Positions 35,264 through 43,889 are shown, numbered from the stretch's first letter. The stretch is 64,000 bases of DNA from Glycomyces lechevalierae (GCF_027622945.1 NZ_JAPZVQ010000022.1:19725-83724); one strand, 5' to 3'. Program-made: numbers and translations. Notes: generated by a model from the letters alone, not told the origin.

Positions 35264-37144
35264 TTACTGCCAGCCGACCCAGGCGGTGGATGCGTAGTCG
35301 CCGCCGAGATGGTTGGCCTGGAGGCCCGCGTTGGAGAGCGTCCAGAGCTGGTCGCCGATCACCAGCGTGCGCAGGACCTGGGTGTTGTACGGGTCGGCGC
35401 CGGCATCGCTGTGGTCGATCCAGGCGGCCTCGGTGAGCGTGTCGGCGCCGACGTCCAGGACGACCACGCCGGACCCGTACTCCATGTCCCAGTCCGAGAC
35501 CGGGATGACCGCGATCGCGGCGTCCTCCCAGTAGAGGAATGCGTGCGGGTCCCACTGGACCGCCGAGTCGGCGCCTTCGCGGTGGTACTGGTCAAGCATC
35601 GTGGCTTCGCTTGCGGCAGTGTCGAACAGGCTCACCTGGAGACCCGTGGTCTGGCCTTCGGCGGTGGCCTCCTGGCCGACGCCGAGGAGGCGGTCCGGGC
35701 CGACCGGGTGGAGGTACCCGGAGTAGCCGGTGATCTTGAGTTCGCCGGTCACCACCGGATTCGCCGGGTCGGAGAGGTCGATCGTGTAGAGCGGGTCGGT
35801 CTGGCGGAAGGTCACCACGTACCCGGTGTCGCCGATGAAGCGCACGGCGTAGATCTGCTCGTCCACACCGAGATCGGTGACCGACCCGGTCTCCTCCAAG
35901 GCGTCGTCGCCGACCGCGAACACCGTCACCGTCGACTTCGACGGCTCGCTCGGCTCGTCGGGCGCGACCTCCCAGGCGCAGTCGTTCCACACCCCGCAGT
36001 TGCCGCCCGAAGCCTGCTCGGTGGTCGCGACCCGCAGGTGGCCGTCGTACTCGCTCAGCGAGTACTGGTTGAGCAGCGTGCCCGGCACGGCGGCCTCGCC
36101 CGCCAAGCGCGCCTTGCCGTCCGCGAACACGAACCGGTAGATCTCGCTCTCGGCGTTCGTCTCGTCCTCGCCCCACGCGTAGTCGTAGTGCGCCAGGTAG
36201 AGGCTGTCCGTCGTGCCGTGCACGGTGGAGCCGTCGACCATGACGGTCTGCGGCGAGGCCTCGGTCCAGTCGCCGTCCGCGGGGAGGGCGAGCACGCTCA
36301 CCGAGGCGCCGGTGAACCGCTCGGGGTGCGCGATCTCCGCGCAGTCGACCTCGTGCGCCTCGCCGTTGACCTCATAGGACGGCAGCCAGTCTGAGAGCTC
36401 CGTGTCCCGCACGGCCTCCGCGATGTCGTCATCGGAGACGTCGCCGCTCCACAGCTGCTCCCACACCGGCTGGATCTGCGGCTGCGAGCCGATCGCCAGG
36501 CGCACTTCGCCGTCCACGAGCCGGGCGTCCACCATGGACCCCTCCATCGTGAACGTGTCGAGCACGTCCAGCGAAGCGGGGTCGAGGCGTTCGAGCCGGA
36601 ACTCGCTCACGTACTCGTCGCCGTCCTCGACGCTCAAGGCGGACATGAGGAGCAGCTCGTCGTCGCCGAGGAACAGCTTGTGGTCCCAGGCCTCGTCGGC
36701 GATCGCGCGCTCGGCCACGACCTCGCCCGAGCGGGTGTCGACCACGCGCACGGCGTCGTAGTCGACGACGCTGTAGATGAACGTGCCGTCGGTCTTCACG
36801 ATGTCCGGTTCGTCAACGCCCGCAACAGCGTTGTTGGTGCCGGAGAACGCGTCGTCGCTCGCGGCCTGCGGTTGGGACTCGGTGCTGGCGGCACCCGAGT
36901 CGGCGGCGAATTCCTCGTCGCTGCGGAGCAGTTCGTTGGGCTCCCAGTTGCTGAACGCGGTGATCGCGGCGTCCTGGATCCCGGCGAGCGCGTCGTCGCA
37001 GGAGTCGAACGCGGCGAGCTGCGCCGAGACGGGAACCCAAGGGGGCGCGACGAAGGCGTCTTCGTCGGGGGCTTGAGAGGTGCACGCGCTCGCGGTGGCG
37101 ACCGTCGCCGCCGCGGCGCATGTGATGAGGAGTCTGGTCTTCAT
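35264..37144 (-). CDS. Secreted beta-propeller lipoprotein
   Basis: A 626-residue lipoprotein. The signal peptide ends ASAC (Cys21). VAGVDEPDIVKTDGTFIYSV near residue 107 is the signature of the Beta_propel family (secreted proteins with a WD40-like propeller), and about seven blades of repeated beta strands follow to the C-terminus. Function is unknown; a scaffold or sugar/peptide-binding role outside the cell is possible. ATG 37144 has GGAG almost touching it. It follows the sugar ABC operon on the same strand with 134 bases between. Confidence 0.85.
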   Translation of the reverse strand: MKTRLLITCAAAATVATASACTSQAPDEDAFVAPPWVPVSAQLAAFDSCDDALAGIQDAAITAFSNWEPNELLRSDEEFAADSGAASTESQPQAASDDAFSGTNNAVAGVDEPDIVKTDGTFIYSVVDYDAVRVVDTRSGEVVAERAIADEAWDHKLFLGDDELLLMSALSVEDGDEYVSEFRLERLDPASLDVLDTFTMEGSMVDARLVDGEVRLAIGSQPQIQPVWEQLWSGDVSDDDIAEAVRDTELSDWLPSYEVNGEAHEVDCAEIAHPERFTGASVSVLALPADGDWTEASPQTVMVDGSTVHGTTDSLYLAHYDYAWGEDETNAESEIYRFVFADGKARLAGEAAVPGTLLNQYSLSEYDGHLRVATTEQASGGNCGVWNDCAWEVAPDEPSEPSKSTVTVFAVGDDALEETGSVTDLGVDEQIYAVRFIGDTGYVVTFRQTDPLYTIDLSDPANPVVTGELKITGYSGYLHPVGPDRLLGVGQEATAEGQTTGLQVSLFDTAASEATMLDQYHREGADSAVQWDPHAFLYWEDAAIAVIPVSDWDMEYGSGVVVLDVGADTLTEAAWIDHSDAGADPYNTQVLRTLVIGDQLWTLSNAGLQANHLGGDYASTAWVGWQ

Positions 37145-37278
37145 GCTCCTCGGACGCCGGGGCGTCGAGAATGGTTCCCGCCGAACATGCGACAGGCCCG
37201 GAGGCGTCCCGGTCACGGCGAAGCTTGCGAGCCGTAAATCGGCAGGGCGCTCTCGGGCCCGTCTGGATTCGGCCGGTA

Positions 37279-38121
37279 TCACCCCTTGGTGCCGCCCGAG
37301 GTCAGGCCGCTGATGAGCTGGCGTTCGGCGAACGCGTAGAAGATCAGCGCCGGGAGCATCGCGAGCATGACGTACGCGAGCACCTTCGCCGTGTCCGACG
37401 AGTACTCGCCCTGGAACTGGGTCACGCCGAGCGGCAGCGTCTGCCACGTGGGCTTGGTGAACACCACGAGCGGCAGCAGGTACGAGTTCCATGAGCCGAC
37501 GAGCGCGAGCACGGACACGGTGGCGAGCACCGGCCGCGACATCGGCAGCAGGATCTGGAGGAAGAACCGCCAGGGCCCGGCCCCGTCGATCGTGGCGGCC
37601 TCCTCGACCTCGCCGGGGATCTGCCGGAAGAAGCTGCGCAGGATGATGATCGTGAGCGGCAGGCCGAACGCGGCCTGCGGCAGGATCACGCCGAACGGGC
37701 TGTTCAGCATCTCGAAGGTGCGCAGGATGATGAACAGCGGCAGCACGGCCACCGCGAACGGGAACATCATGCCCGCCGCGAACAGCGTGAAGAGGCCCTC
37801 GCGGCCCCGGAACTCGAAGCGCGCGAACACGTACGCGACGGCCGCGGCGGCGGCCACGACGATGAACGTGGACGCGACGGCGATGAACACCGAGTTCCCG
37901 AGCTGGCGCCAGAAGGTGGCGTCGACGAGGACGTCCGTGTAGTGCTGCCAGTTCCAGGGGTTCGGCAGGCCGAGCGAGTTCTCACGCAGCTGCTCGTTGT
38001 CCTTGAACCCGCCCAAGAGGGCGAAGAGGATCGGCGTGGCCACGAAGATCGCGGCGGCGAACGCGGCCGCGTAGAACCCGGTGTTGCGCAGCAGCTTCCC
38101 GCGCTTGGTGGTGACGCTCAT
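37279..38121 (-). CDS. Sugar ABC transporter permease, MalG type
   Basis: A 280-residue permease with six helices and the EAA loop EEAATIDGAGPWRFFLQILL; ends with GLTSGGTKG. ATG 38121 overlaps the stop of the upstream permease (ATGA) and has GGAGG eight bases upstream. Partner of 38118-39128 and the binding protein 39125-40405. No ATPase gene is present, so a shared MsiK-like ATPase is expected. Confidence 0.93.
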   Translation of the reverse strand: MSVTTKRGKLLRNTGFYAAAFAAAIFVATPILFALLGGFKDNEQLRENSLGLPNPWNWQHYTDVLVDATFWRQLGNSVFIAVASTFIVVAAAAAVAYVFARFEFRGREGLFTLFAAGMMFPFAVAVLPLFIILRTFEMLNSPFGVILPQAAFGLPLTIIILRSFFRQIPGEVEEAATIDGAGPWRFFLQILLPMSRPVLATVSVLALVGSWNSYLLPLVVFTKPTWQTLPLGVTQFQGEYSSDTAKVLAYVMLAMLPALIFYAFAERQLISGLTSGGTKG

Positions 38122-39128
38122 GCCCGGCCTCCGTTCGTAAGGGAGCCTTGGAGGTCGCGGCCCAGCACATACCGCTGGTAGATGAGGGCGAAGACGAGGC
38201 TCACGAGGAACATCGCGATCGACAGCGCCGAGGCGTAGCCGATCTGGTTGCGCACGAAACCCTGCTCGTACATGGTGATCGCGAGGGTCTCGGACGCGTG
38301 GAACGGCCCGCCCTTGGTGAGCACGTACACGAGGTCGAACAGCTGCACGGTGCCGATCACCGAGAGGAACACGGTGATGCGCACCGTGGGGCCCATGAGC
38401 GGCACGGTGATGTACCGGAACAGCTGCCCGCCGGTCGCACCGTCCACTTTGGCCGCCTCGTACAGCTCCTCGGGGATGTTCTGGCGCCCGGCCAAATACA
38501 GGATCATGTGGAAGCCGAAGAACTTCCAGGTGAGGATCCCGAACAGCACGAAGACGACGAGGCCCCGATCGGAGAGCCACCCGATGCGGTCGTCGAAGCC
38601 GAGCCCGGCGAGCAGCGAGTCGGCGAAGCCGCGGCGCGGCGAGAAGATCAGCGAGAAGAGCACGGCCGTGACGGCCTCAGTGAGGATGTACGGCACGAAG
38701 AACAGCAGCCGGAACGCCGTCCGGCCAGGGAAGTTCTGGTGCAGGAGCATCGCGAGCCCGAAGGCCAGCGGCAGCTGCACGGCGATCGAGAGGACGGTGA
38801 TGAGGCCGATCCTCCACATGTCGCCGAGGAACACCTCGTCCCCGATGAGCGTCTTGAAGTTCTCCAGGCCCACGAAATCGGTGGGCAGGCCGCCGAGCCC
38901 GTTCCAGCGGAAGAAGGCGGTGTAGGCCGCGAACAGGACGGGGAAGAGCACGAAGAGGACGAAGAGCACGAGGGCCGGGGCGATGAACACCGTCAACGTC
39001 GCGGCGCCGGGGCGTCGCCCCCTCCGCTTGGCGCGGGGAGCGCCCCCGGCGCCGGCGGGCTTCGACGACGCTTGCGAGTCGTCGATGCGCACCGCCGGCG
39101 CCGGGGGCTTGGAGTTCACTGAACTCAC
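38118..39128 (-). CDS. Sugar ABC transporter permease, MalF type
   Basis: A 336-residue permease. A basic, Pro/Ala-rich cytoplasmic tail of about 40 residues precedes six helices; the EAA loop is EELYEAAKVDGATGGQLFRY. GTG start at 39128 overlaps the stop of the binding-protein gene (GTGA), showing translational coupling. Confidence 0.93.
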   Translation of the reverse strand: MSSVNSKPPAPAVRIDDSQASSKPAGAGGAPRAKRRGRRPGAATLTVFIAPALVLFVLFVLFPVLFAAYTAFFRWNGLGGLPTDFVGLENFKTLIGDEVFLGDMWRIGLITVLSIAVQLPLAFGLAMLLHQNFPGRTAFRLLFFVPYILTEAVTAVLFSLIFSPRRGFADSLLAGLGFDDRIGWLSDRGLVVFVLFGILTWKFFGFHMILYLAGRQNIPEELYEAAKVDGATGGQLFRYITVPLMGPTVRITVFLSVIGTVQLFDLVYVLTKGGPFHASETLAITMYEQGFVRNQIGYASALSIAMFLVSLVFALIYQRYVLGRDLQGSLTNGGRA

Positions 39129-40405
39129 TGCTCAGCCGCCCAGGCCTCGTTGACCATGGCGACGAACTCCTCAGGGGTGAGCTCGCCGAGGATCAGCCCC
39201 TGGGAGGCGTCGTTGACGGTGCTGCCGATCGCGGGCGGGTACGCCTGGTCCAGGTAGAGCTGCGTGGCCGTCGCGGAAGCCATCGCGTCGATGACCATCT
39301 GCTGCTCGGCGTTCGGCTCGGGCACGACCGCCTCCGGGTTCGCAGCCACAGTGGACATGTTGCCGTCCTTGACCACGCGCGCCTGGTTCTCCTCCTCGAG
39401 GAGGTAGCACATGAAGTCCTCGACCTCGTCCGGCGCTTCGGCGCTGGCCGCGAATCCCCCGCCGCCGCCGAGGAACTCGGTGACGGTGCCGGGGCCGCCC
39501 TCGACGGCCGGGAACGGGAAGAAGCCGAGCGCGTCGCCGGGGCCGTCGGTGCCGGAGTTGTCGCGCTGGGCCTGCGGGGCCCACTGGCCCATGAGCTCCA
39601 TGGCCGCGAGGCCCTCGCCCATGACGGCGGCCTCGCCGTCGGTCTTGTCGTAGGGGGCGGACTCGAAGCCCTCCTGGAACGGCTCCATGGCCGCGAGGTC
39701 GGCGAGGAGCTGCCCGGCCTGGACGAACGCGGGGTCGGAGAAGTTCCCGGCGTCGGCCCCGGCCTGGAGGCCGTCGAGCCCGGCGAGGCGCATCACCAGG
39801 TACGTCCAGTAGTAGTGGATGGGCCACTTGTCGCCGCCGCCGAGCGCGATCGGGGTGACGCCGGCGTCCTTGAGGAGCTGGACGTCGGTGATGAACTCGT
39901 CCCAGGTCGCCGGGGGCGCGGTGATGCCGGCCTGGGCGAAGAGGTCCTTGTTGTACCAGAATCCGACGACGCCCTGGTCGTACGGGACGGCGTAGAGCTT
40001 GCCGTCGATCGTGTAGGCCTCCAAGGCGATCGGGTTGACCTTGTCGAGGCAGGGGAGGCCGGAGACGTCGCGGACGAGGCCCGCTTCGACCTGCTCGGCG
40101 AGGACGCCGCCGCCCCAGGTCTGGTAGAGGCCGGGGAGGTCGCCGGCCTGGGTCTGGGTGGACATGCGGGCCTTGAAGTCCTCGTTGAGGATCGCCGAGA
40201 CTTCGACGGTGCTCCCGGACTCCTCCGACCACTCGTCGGCCATGGCCTGCCAGGTGGACTTCATCGGGTCTTCGTTCTGGATGTGCCAGAAGGTGATGTC
40301 GGCGTCGCTCTCGCCGCTGTCGCCGCACGCGGCGGCGCCCAGTGCGAGCATGGCGGCCGTGCCGGCCGCGACCAGTGCTCGAGGCCGGAATAGGGGATTT
40401 CGCAT
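39125..40405 (-). CDS. Sugar-binding lipoprotein, possibly xylobiose-type
   Basis: A 426-residue family 1 binding protein. The signal peptide ends GAAAC (Cys27), then DITFWHIQNEDPMK opens the mature fold. ABC partners follow with four-base overlaps. The upstream palindrome CCGAAACTTTCGG (40438-40450) resembles the CGAAA-N-TTTCG boxes of xylan/xylobiose regulators in Streptomyces, so a xylo-oligosaccharide ligand is suggested but not shown. Confidence 0.92.
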   Translation of the reverse strand: MRNPLFRPRALVAAGTAAMLALGAAACGDSGESDADITFWHIQNEDPMKSTWQAMADEWSEESGSTVEVSAILNEDFKARMSTQTQAGDLPGLYQTWGGGVLAEQVEAGLVRDVSGLPCLDKVNPIALEAYTIDGKLYAVPYDQGVVGFWYNKDLFAQAGITAPPATWDEFITDVQLLKDAGVTPIALGGGDKWPIHYYWTYLVMRLAGLDGLQAGADAGNFSDPAFVQAGQLLADLAAMEPFQEGFESAPYDKTDGEAAVMGEGLAAMELMGQWAPQAQRDNSGTDGPGDALGFFPFPAVEGGPGTVTEFLGGGGGFAASAEAPDEVEDFMCYLLEEENQARVVKDGNMSTVAANPEAVVPEPNAEQQMVIDAMASATATQLYLDQAYPPAIGSTVNDASQGLILGELTPEEFVAMVNEAWAAEQ

Positions 40406-40437
40406 CGTCGCTCGTCCTCTCGAGGGATGGAGAGTGT

Positions 40438-40462
40438 CCGAAACTTTCGGAGTGAAGTATCG
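40438..40462 (-). promoter_or_regulatory. Candidate operator upstream of the sugar ABC operon
   Basis: CCGAAACTTTCGG (40438-40450) is a 13-base palindrome with one central base. A looser related site, CGGAAATTATCG, begins about 10 bases further upstream. Both lie within 70 bases of the binding-protein start. Confidence 0.5.
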
Positions 40463-40597
40463 GAAATTATCGATGCGGCCATACTACCGGTGACGGTTTG
40501 GAATGTGAAGAGGGTCTCTGTTACCGCTCGCAGTGCCGCACGCGACAGCATCGACGCAGCTGAATGGCTTGGGGGCGTGGAGAAGGGGGAACGCGGA

Positions 40598-40627
40598 ACG
40601 GCCGCCCCGGTGCACCGGGACGGCCGT
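40598..40627 (-). terminator. Probable terminator of tRNA-Gly
   Basis: Arms of 13 bases (40598-40610 and 40615-40627) with one mismatch and loop TGCA, 10 bases beyond the 3' end of the tRNA on the minus strand, followed by a pyrimidine-rich run. Confidence 0.7.
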
Positions 40628-40637
40628 GAGAACTCGG

Positions 40638-40708
40638 AGCGGGTGACGAGAATCGAACTCGCCTCTCAACCTTGGGAAGGTCGCATTCTACCAATGAACT
40701 ACACCCGC
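40638..40708 (-). tRNA. tRNA-Gly (anticodon CCC)
   Basis: Read on the minus strand it gives a full cloverleaf of 71 nt. The 7-bp acceptor GCGGGTG pairs with CACCCGC and the discriminator is U, as in tRNA-Gly. The anticodon stem CGACC/GGTTG holds the loop TTCCCAA, anticodon CCC (reads GGG). The T-loop is TTCGATT. CCA is not encoded. Confidence 0.95.
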
Positions 40709-40746
40709 GAACTCTGGCGAACAGAGCCGATCGAAGTATACAAGGC

Positions 40747-40789
40747 CGCGGGGGGGGGGGGGGGGGGGCCCCCCCCCCCCCCCCCCGCG
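40747..40789. repeat. G19-C18 homopolymer palindrome
   Basis: A run of 19 G (40750-40768) is followed directly by 18 C (40769-40786), flanked by CGC and GCG, so the block is a near-perfect palindrome. It sits 13 bases after the end of the first protease gene, where a terminator is expected. Such long runs are also typical of sequencing or gap-filling errors. Confidence 0.7.
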
Positions 40790-40801
40790 TCGAGCCGGGG
40801 G

Positions 40802-41611
40802 CTAGAACTCGGCGAGCTTGGCCTGGATGTCGTCGTACAGGAATCCGACGTTGGCGTACACGCCCGGCTTCCCGGCCTCGGCGCAGCCCTCGCCCCAGCT
40901 GACGATGCCGACCAGCACGCCGTCGGCGGAGACGAGCGGCCCGCCCGAGTCGCCCTGGCAGGAGTCGACGCCGCCGGCGGCGAGGTCGCCCGCGCAGATC
41001 ATGGTGTCCGCGTCGAACCCGGAGCCGTAGGCGCCGGCGCAGTCGGTGTCGCCGACGTAGGGGACGTCGACCTTGAGGAGGTCCTGCGAGCCCGAGCCGG
41101 ACTCGGTGGTGCCCCAGCCGGCGACGGTCAGGGTGCCCCAGTCCTCGGTGTCGGACTCGGCGAGCGGCACGACCTCGGCGCCGGCGATCGGCTCGGCGAG
41201 CTTGACGAGCGCCCAGTCGTTGACCATGCTCCCGCCGTCGAAGCCTTCGGCCACATAGAGGTCGGCGACCTCGTAGACCTCGGTCTGGGTGATGTCGTTG
41301 CTGCCGTGGCGGACCACGAAGTCCGAAGGGGCCGAGCCCTCGGTGCAGTGGGCCGCGGTGAGCACGACGTCCTCGGCGACGAGCTGGCCGCCGCAGAAGT
41401 TGAACGACGGGTCGTTCGCGTCGGCCAGGGCGACGATGTAGGGGAATTCGCCTTCGGCGGCGGGTTCGCCGCCGATGATCTTGGCTTCGAAGTCGTTGCC
41501 GCCGTTGTCGTCGGCGTAGGCCCCGGTGGCGCCGAGGGTGAGCGCGGTGGCGCCGAGTCCCGCCGCGACGGCGGCCCCGATCCGGGTGAGGGTCTTTCTG
41601 CGGTTCTGCAC
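40802..41611 (-). CDS. Secreted trypsin-like serine protease 1 (family S1)
   Basis: A 269-residue preproprotein. After a signal peptide (AAVAAGLGATALTLGATGAYA) a short propeptide leads to the activation site, with IIGGEPAAEGEFPYIVALAD as mature N-terminus. The catalytic triad is complete: His in LTAAHC, Asp in VNDWALVKL, Ser in SCQGDSGGPL. The specificity residue before CQGDSGG (D in GVDSC) indicates trypsin-like cleavage after Lys/Arg. GTG start with GAAAGGAC upstream; the longer ORF to 41743 is not supported. Last of three tandem paralogues. Confidence 0.93.
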   Translation of the reverse strand: MQNRRKTLTRIGAAVAAGLGATALTLGATGAYADDNGGNDFEAKIIGGEPAAEGEFPYIVALADANDPSFNFCGGQLVAEDVVLTAAHCTEGSAPSDFVVRHGSNDITQTEVYEVADLYVAEGFDGGSMVNDWALVKLAEPIAGAEVVPLAESDTEDWGTLTVAGWGTTESGSGSQDLLKVDVPYVGDTDCAGAYGSGFDADTMICAGDLAAGGVDSCQGDSGGPLVSADGVLVGIVSWGEGCAEAGKPGVYANVGFLYDDIQAKLAEF

Positions 41612-41778
41612 GCGCAGGTCCTTTCGAGTTGGGTGGTTCGAAAGCGGCGGCCGGGAAATGCCGCCATCCCGTGACCCTACGGGAAAAGCCCTCATATTCA
41701 TATATTCCCGGCACGACCGGTATTTCAGTGAATACACCCTCAATTGCTGACGTGTAGACCTAATAAGGACACGGGACC

Positions 41779-41797
41779 GCTAAAAGTCCTTTTCGGT
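41779..41797 (-). promoter_or_regulatory. Shared upstream box of protease 1
   Basis: GCTAAAAGTCCTTTTCGGT, about 168 bases before the start of protease 1; the same kind of box (GCTAAAGAACTTTTTTCGGT) lies at 43791-43810 before protease 3. Confidence 0.4.
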
Positions 41798-41829
41798 CTG
41801 CTGCGTCGATGCACTGTGGAGGAGGCGAG

Positions 41830-41864
41830 GCGGGGCCGGACTTTCGCGTCGCGTCCGACCCCGC
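41830..41864 (-). terminator. Terminator of protease 2
   Basis: Arms GCGGGGCCGGAC (41830-41841) and GTCCGACCCCGC (41853-41864), one mismatch, just after the protease 2 stop. Confidence 0.75.
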
Positions 41865-41873
41865 TCCGCACCG

Positions 41874-42710
41874 CTATTCGTTGACGCTCAGCTGCGCGAC
41901 CGCGATCGCGATGTCGTCGATCTGGGCGCCGACGCTGGCGTAGACGCCGGCGTCGGGCTCCGCGAAGCAGTCCGACCCGAAGCTGACGAGGCCGGCGAGG
42001 ACGGTCTCGCCGTCGACCTCGGCCATGAGCGGCCCGCCCGAGTCGGCCGGGCAGGCGTTGACCTCGGCGCCCGGTTCGAGGACGCCCGCGCACATCTGCG
42101 TCGCGGGGAAGAAGCCCCAGTCCTGGGCCTGGGCGAGCTCGCCGCATTCGGCGTCGCCGATGGAGGGCACTGCGGCCCAGCGCAGGTCGGGCGAGGTGCC
42201 GGTGTGGCCGGTGACGCCCCATCCGGCGATCTGGAATTCGGTCCAGTCGTCGTCGTCCGAGGCGGCGAGCGGGAGGGTCGCGGCGTTCGGCACGGGTTCG
42301 GCGAGTTTCAGGACGGCCCAGTCGTGTTCGAGCGCGTGGTCGTAGCCTTCGGCGACGAGCCATTCCTCGACGGCGTACGTGTCGGTCTCGGCGTGGGTGA
42401 CGTCGCCGTGGCGGACTTCGATGTCGGCGGCCGCGGTGACGTCGTCGAAGCAGTGGCCCGCGGTGAGCACGAGGTCGTCCTCGATGAGCGTGCCGCCGCA
42501 GTAGTGGGCGTCGTCCTCGGTCCAGGTCAGCGAGACCATCCACGGGAACTGGCCTTCGTCCGCGACGTCGCCGCCGACGATCCTGGTCTCGAGCTCGTCC
42601 GCCGGCTCCTCGGCGAGGGCGCCGGTGGTGCTGAGGGCGAGTGCGGCGGCGCCGAGTCCGGCGGCCGCGGCCGCGCCGATGAGGGCGGTGCGTTTCCTGT
42701 TGGTGCGCAA
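41874..42710 (-). CDS. Secreted trypsin-like serine protease 2, altered oxyanion site
   Basis: A 278-residue paralogue with TTG start and the same GAAAGGA ribosome site as its neighbours. Signal peptide to about residue 33, then IVGGDVADEGQFPWMVSL as the mature start. His (LTAGHC) and Asp (HDWAVLKL) are present. Around the serine the sequence is NACPADSGGPL, so the oxyanion-hole Gly193 is Ala and the trypsin-type Asp189 is Asn. It may be weak, of different specificity, or a pseudoprotease. A hairpin separates it from protease 3. Confidence 0.9.
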   Translation of the reverse strand: MRTNRKRTALIGAAAAAGLGAAALALSTTGALAEEPADELETRIVGGDVADEGQFPWMVSLTWTEDDAHYCGGTLIEDDLVLTAGHCFDDVTAAADIEVRHGDVTHAETDTYAVEEWLVAEGYDHALEHDWAVLKLAEPVPNAATLPLAASDDDDWTEFQIAGWGVTGHTGTSPDLRWAAVPSIGDAECGELAQAQDWGFFPATQMCAGVLEPGAEVNACPADSGGPLMAEVDGETVLAGLVSFGSDCFAEPDAGVYASVGAQIDDIAIAVAQLSVNE

Positions 42711-42735
42711 ATCGGTCCTTTCAAGAGTCGGCGAA

Positions 42736-42774
42736 GGGCCGGGCGGGCTGCGTGTCGCGCGGCCCGCCCGGCCC
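42736..42774 (-). terminator. Terminator or attenuator between proteases 3 and 2
   Basis: Perfect 13-bp arms GGGCCGGGCGGGC (42736-42748) and GCCCGCCCGGCCC (42762-42774). It lies 26 bases before the protease 2 start, leaving no room for a separate promoter, so it may only partly stop transcription. Confidence 0.75.
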
Positions 42775-42842
42775 CGTCATGAGTGCGGTGCGAGAAGCAA
42801 CCAGTGGGCCGCCTGCCATGCGGCCCTCATGGTGTGGAGGTG

Positions 42843-43700
42843 CTACTCCGCCCAGCCGGCGAGGACCTCGTCGATGGCGTCGTTGAAGTCGGCGACCTCG
42901 CCGTACACGCCCGGGTTGCCGGCTTCGGCGCAGCCGTAGCCCCAGCTGACGATGCCGACGAGCACCTGGGTGGGCTCGTCGCTGTCCTCGTCGGTGGCGG
43001 GGGACATGATCGGGCCGCCCGAGTCGCCCTGGCAGGAGTCGACGCCGCCGTTCTCCAGGTCGCCGGCGCACAGCATGCTGGCCGCGTCGACCTCGTCCGG
43101 GTAGGCCGCCTCGCAGTCCTCGTCGCTCACGAACGGGACCTCGACCCACTGCGCGGTGGTCGGGAAGCCGTCGCCGGTGTCGCCCCAGCCGGCGGTCTCG
43201 AGGAGGTCGTACTCCTCGGGCTCGGTGGCGAGGCCGATCGGCTCGACGTCGACGGGCTCGGCGAGCTTGAGCAGCGCCCAGTCGTTCGACATCGCGATCG
43301 GGTCGTTGTAGTCCTCGGCGACGTGGAGGTCGGCGACGGCGGTCTCGACGACGTCGGCGGACTCGAGGTCGATCGCGCCGGAGAAGACGACGAGGTCGGC
43401 GGCGGCCGAGTCCTCGACGCAGTGCGCGGCGGTGAGGACGACGTCTTCGGCGATCACGGTGCCGCCGCAGAACTGCCGCTCGTACGCGGTGCCCTCGCCG
43501 GGGGAGCCGAGGCCGACGAGCCAGGGGTACTGGCCGTCTTCGACGTCGCCGCCGCCGATGATCTGGGCTTCGAAGTCGCCCTTGGGGTCGGCGGGTTCCT
43601 CCGCGTTGGCGGCGAGGCCCGCCCACGTGAGGGCGGCGGCGCCGAGACCTGCGGCGACGCCTGCGCCGAGACGGATCAGGTGCTTCCTCTTCCTGTCCAC
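42843..43700 (-). CDS. Secreted trypsin-like serine protease 3 (family S1)
   Basis: A 285-residue preproprotein, GTG start with GAAAGGA upstream. Signal peptide (AGVAAGLGAAALTWAGLAANA), propeptide to about residue 44, mature IIGGGDVEDGQYPWLVGLGS. The triad is His in LTAAHC, Asp in SNDWALLKL, Ser in SCQGDSGGPI, with D before SCQG giving trypsin-like specificity. First gene of the tandem set; its upstream region has the box shared with protease 1 and a second ACCGAAAG. Confidence 0.93.
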   Translation of the reverse strand: MDRKRKHLIRLGAGVAAGLGAAALTWAGLAANAEEPADPKGDFEAQIIGGGDVEDGQYPWLVGLGSPGEGTAYERQFCGGTVIAEDVVLTAAHCVEDSAAADLVVFSGAIDLESADVVETAVADLHVAEDYNDPIAMSNDWALLKLAEPVDVEPIGLATEPEEYDLLETAGWGDTGDGFPTTAQWVEVPFVSDEDCEAAYPDEVDAASMLCAGDLENGGVDSCQGDSGGPIMSPATDEDSDEPTQVLVGIVSWGYGCAEAGNPGVYGEVADFNDAIDEVLAGWAE

Positions 43701-43790
43701 TGTGAATCCTTTCGGGGTGGATGTGAGGGTTAGGCCGTTTGGCCGTCCTAGACCGAAAGACGCAGTGAGAGCGATTCACGGTTGCTTGCG

Positions 43791-43810
43791 GCTAAAGAAC
43801 TTTTTTCGGT
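43791..43810 (-). promoter_or_regulatory. Shared upstream box of protease 3
   Basis: GCTAAAGAACTTTTTTCGGT, about 91 bases before the start of protease 3; compare 41779-41797. On the coding strand both read ACCGAAAA...CTTT(T)AGC. Confidence 0.4.
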
Positions 43811-43845
43811 GGATAGCGGCAATGGTCCTCCGGGGGGACGGGAAC

Positions 43846-43873
43846 GGCCGGACAGGCGAGCGCCTGTCCGGCC
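43846..43873 (-). terminator. Perfect palindromic terminator after the GNAT gene
   Basis: GGCCGGACAGGCG (43846-43858) and CGCCTGTCCGGCC (43861-43873) pair completely, 16 bases after the acetyltransferase stop. Confidence 0.8.
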
Positions 43874-43889
43874 GGGAGGTCGGTACTGC

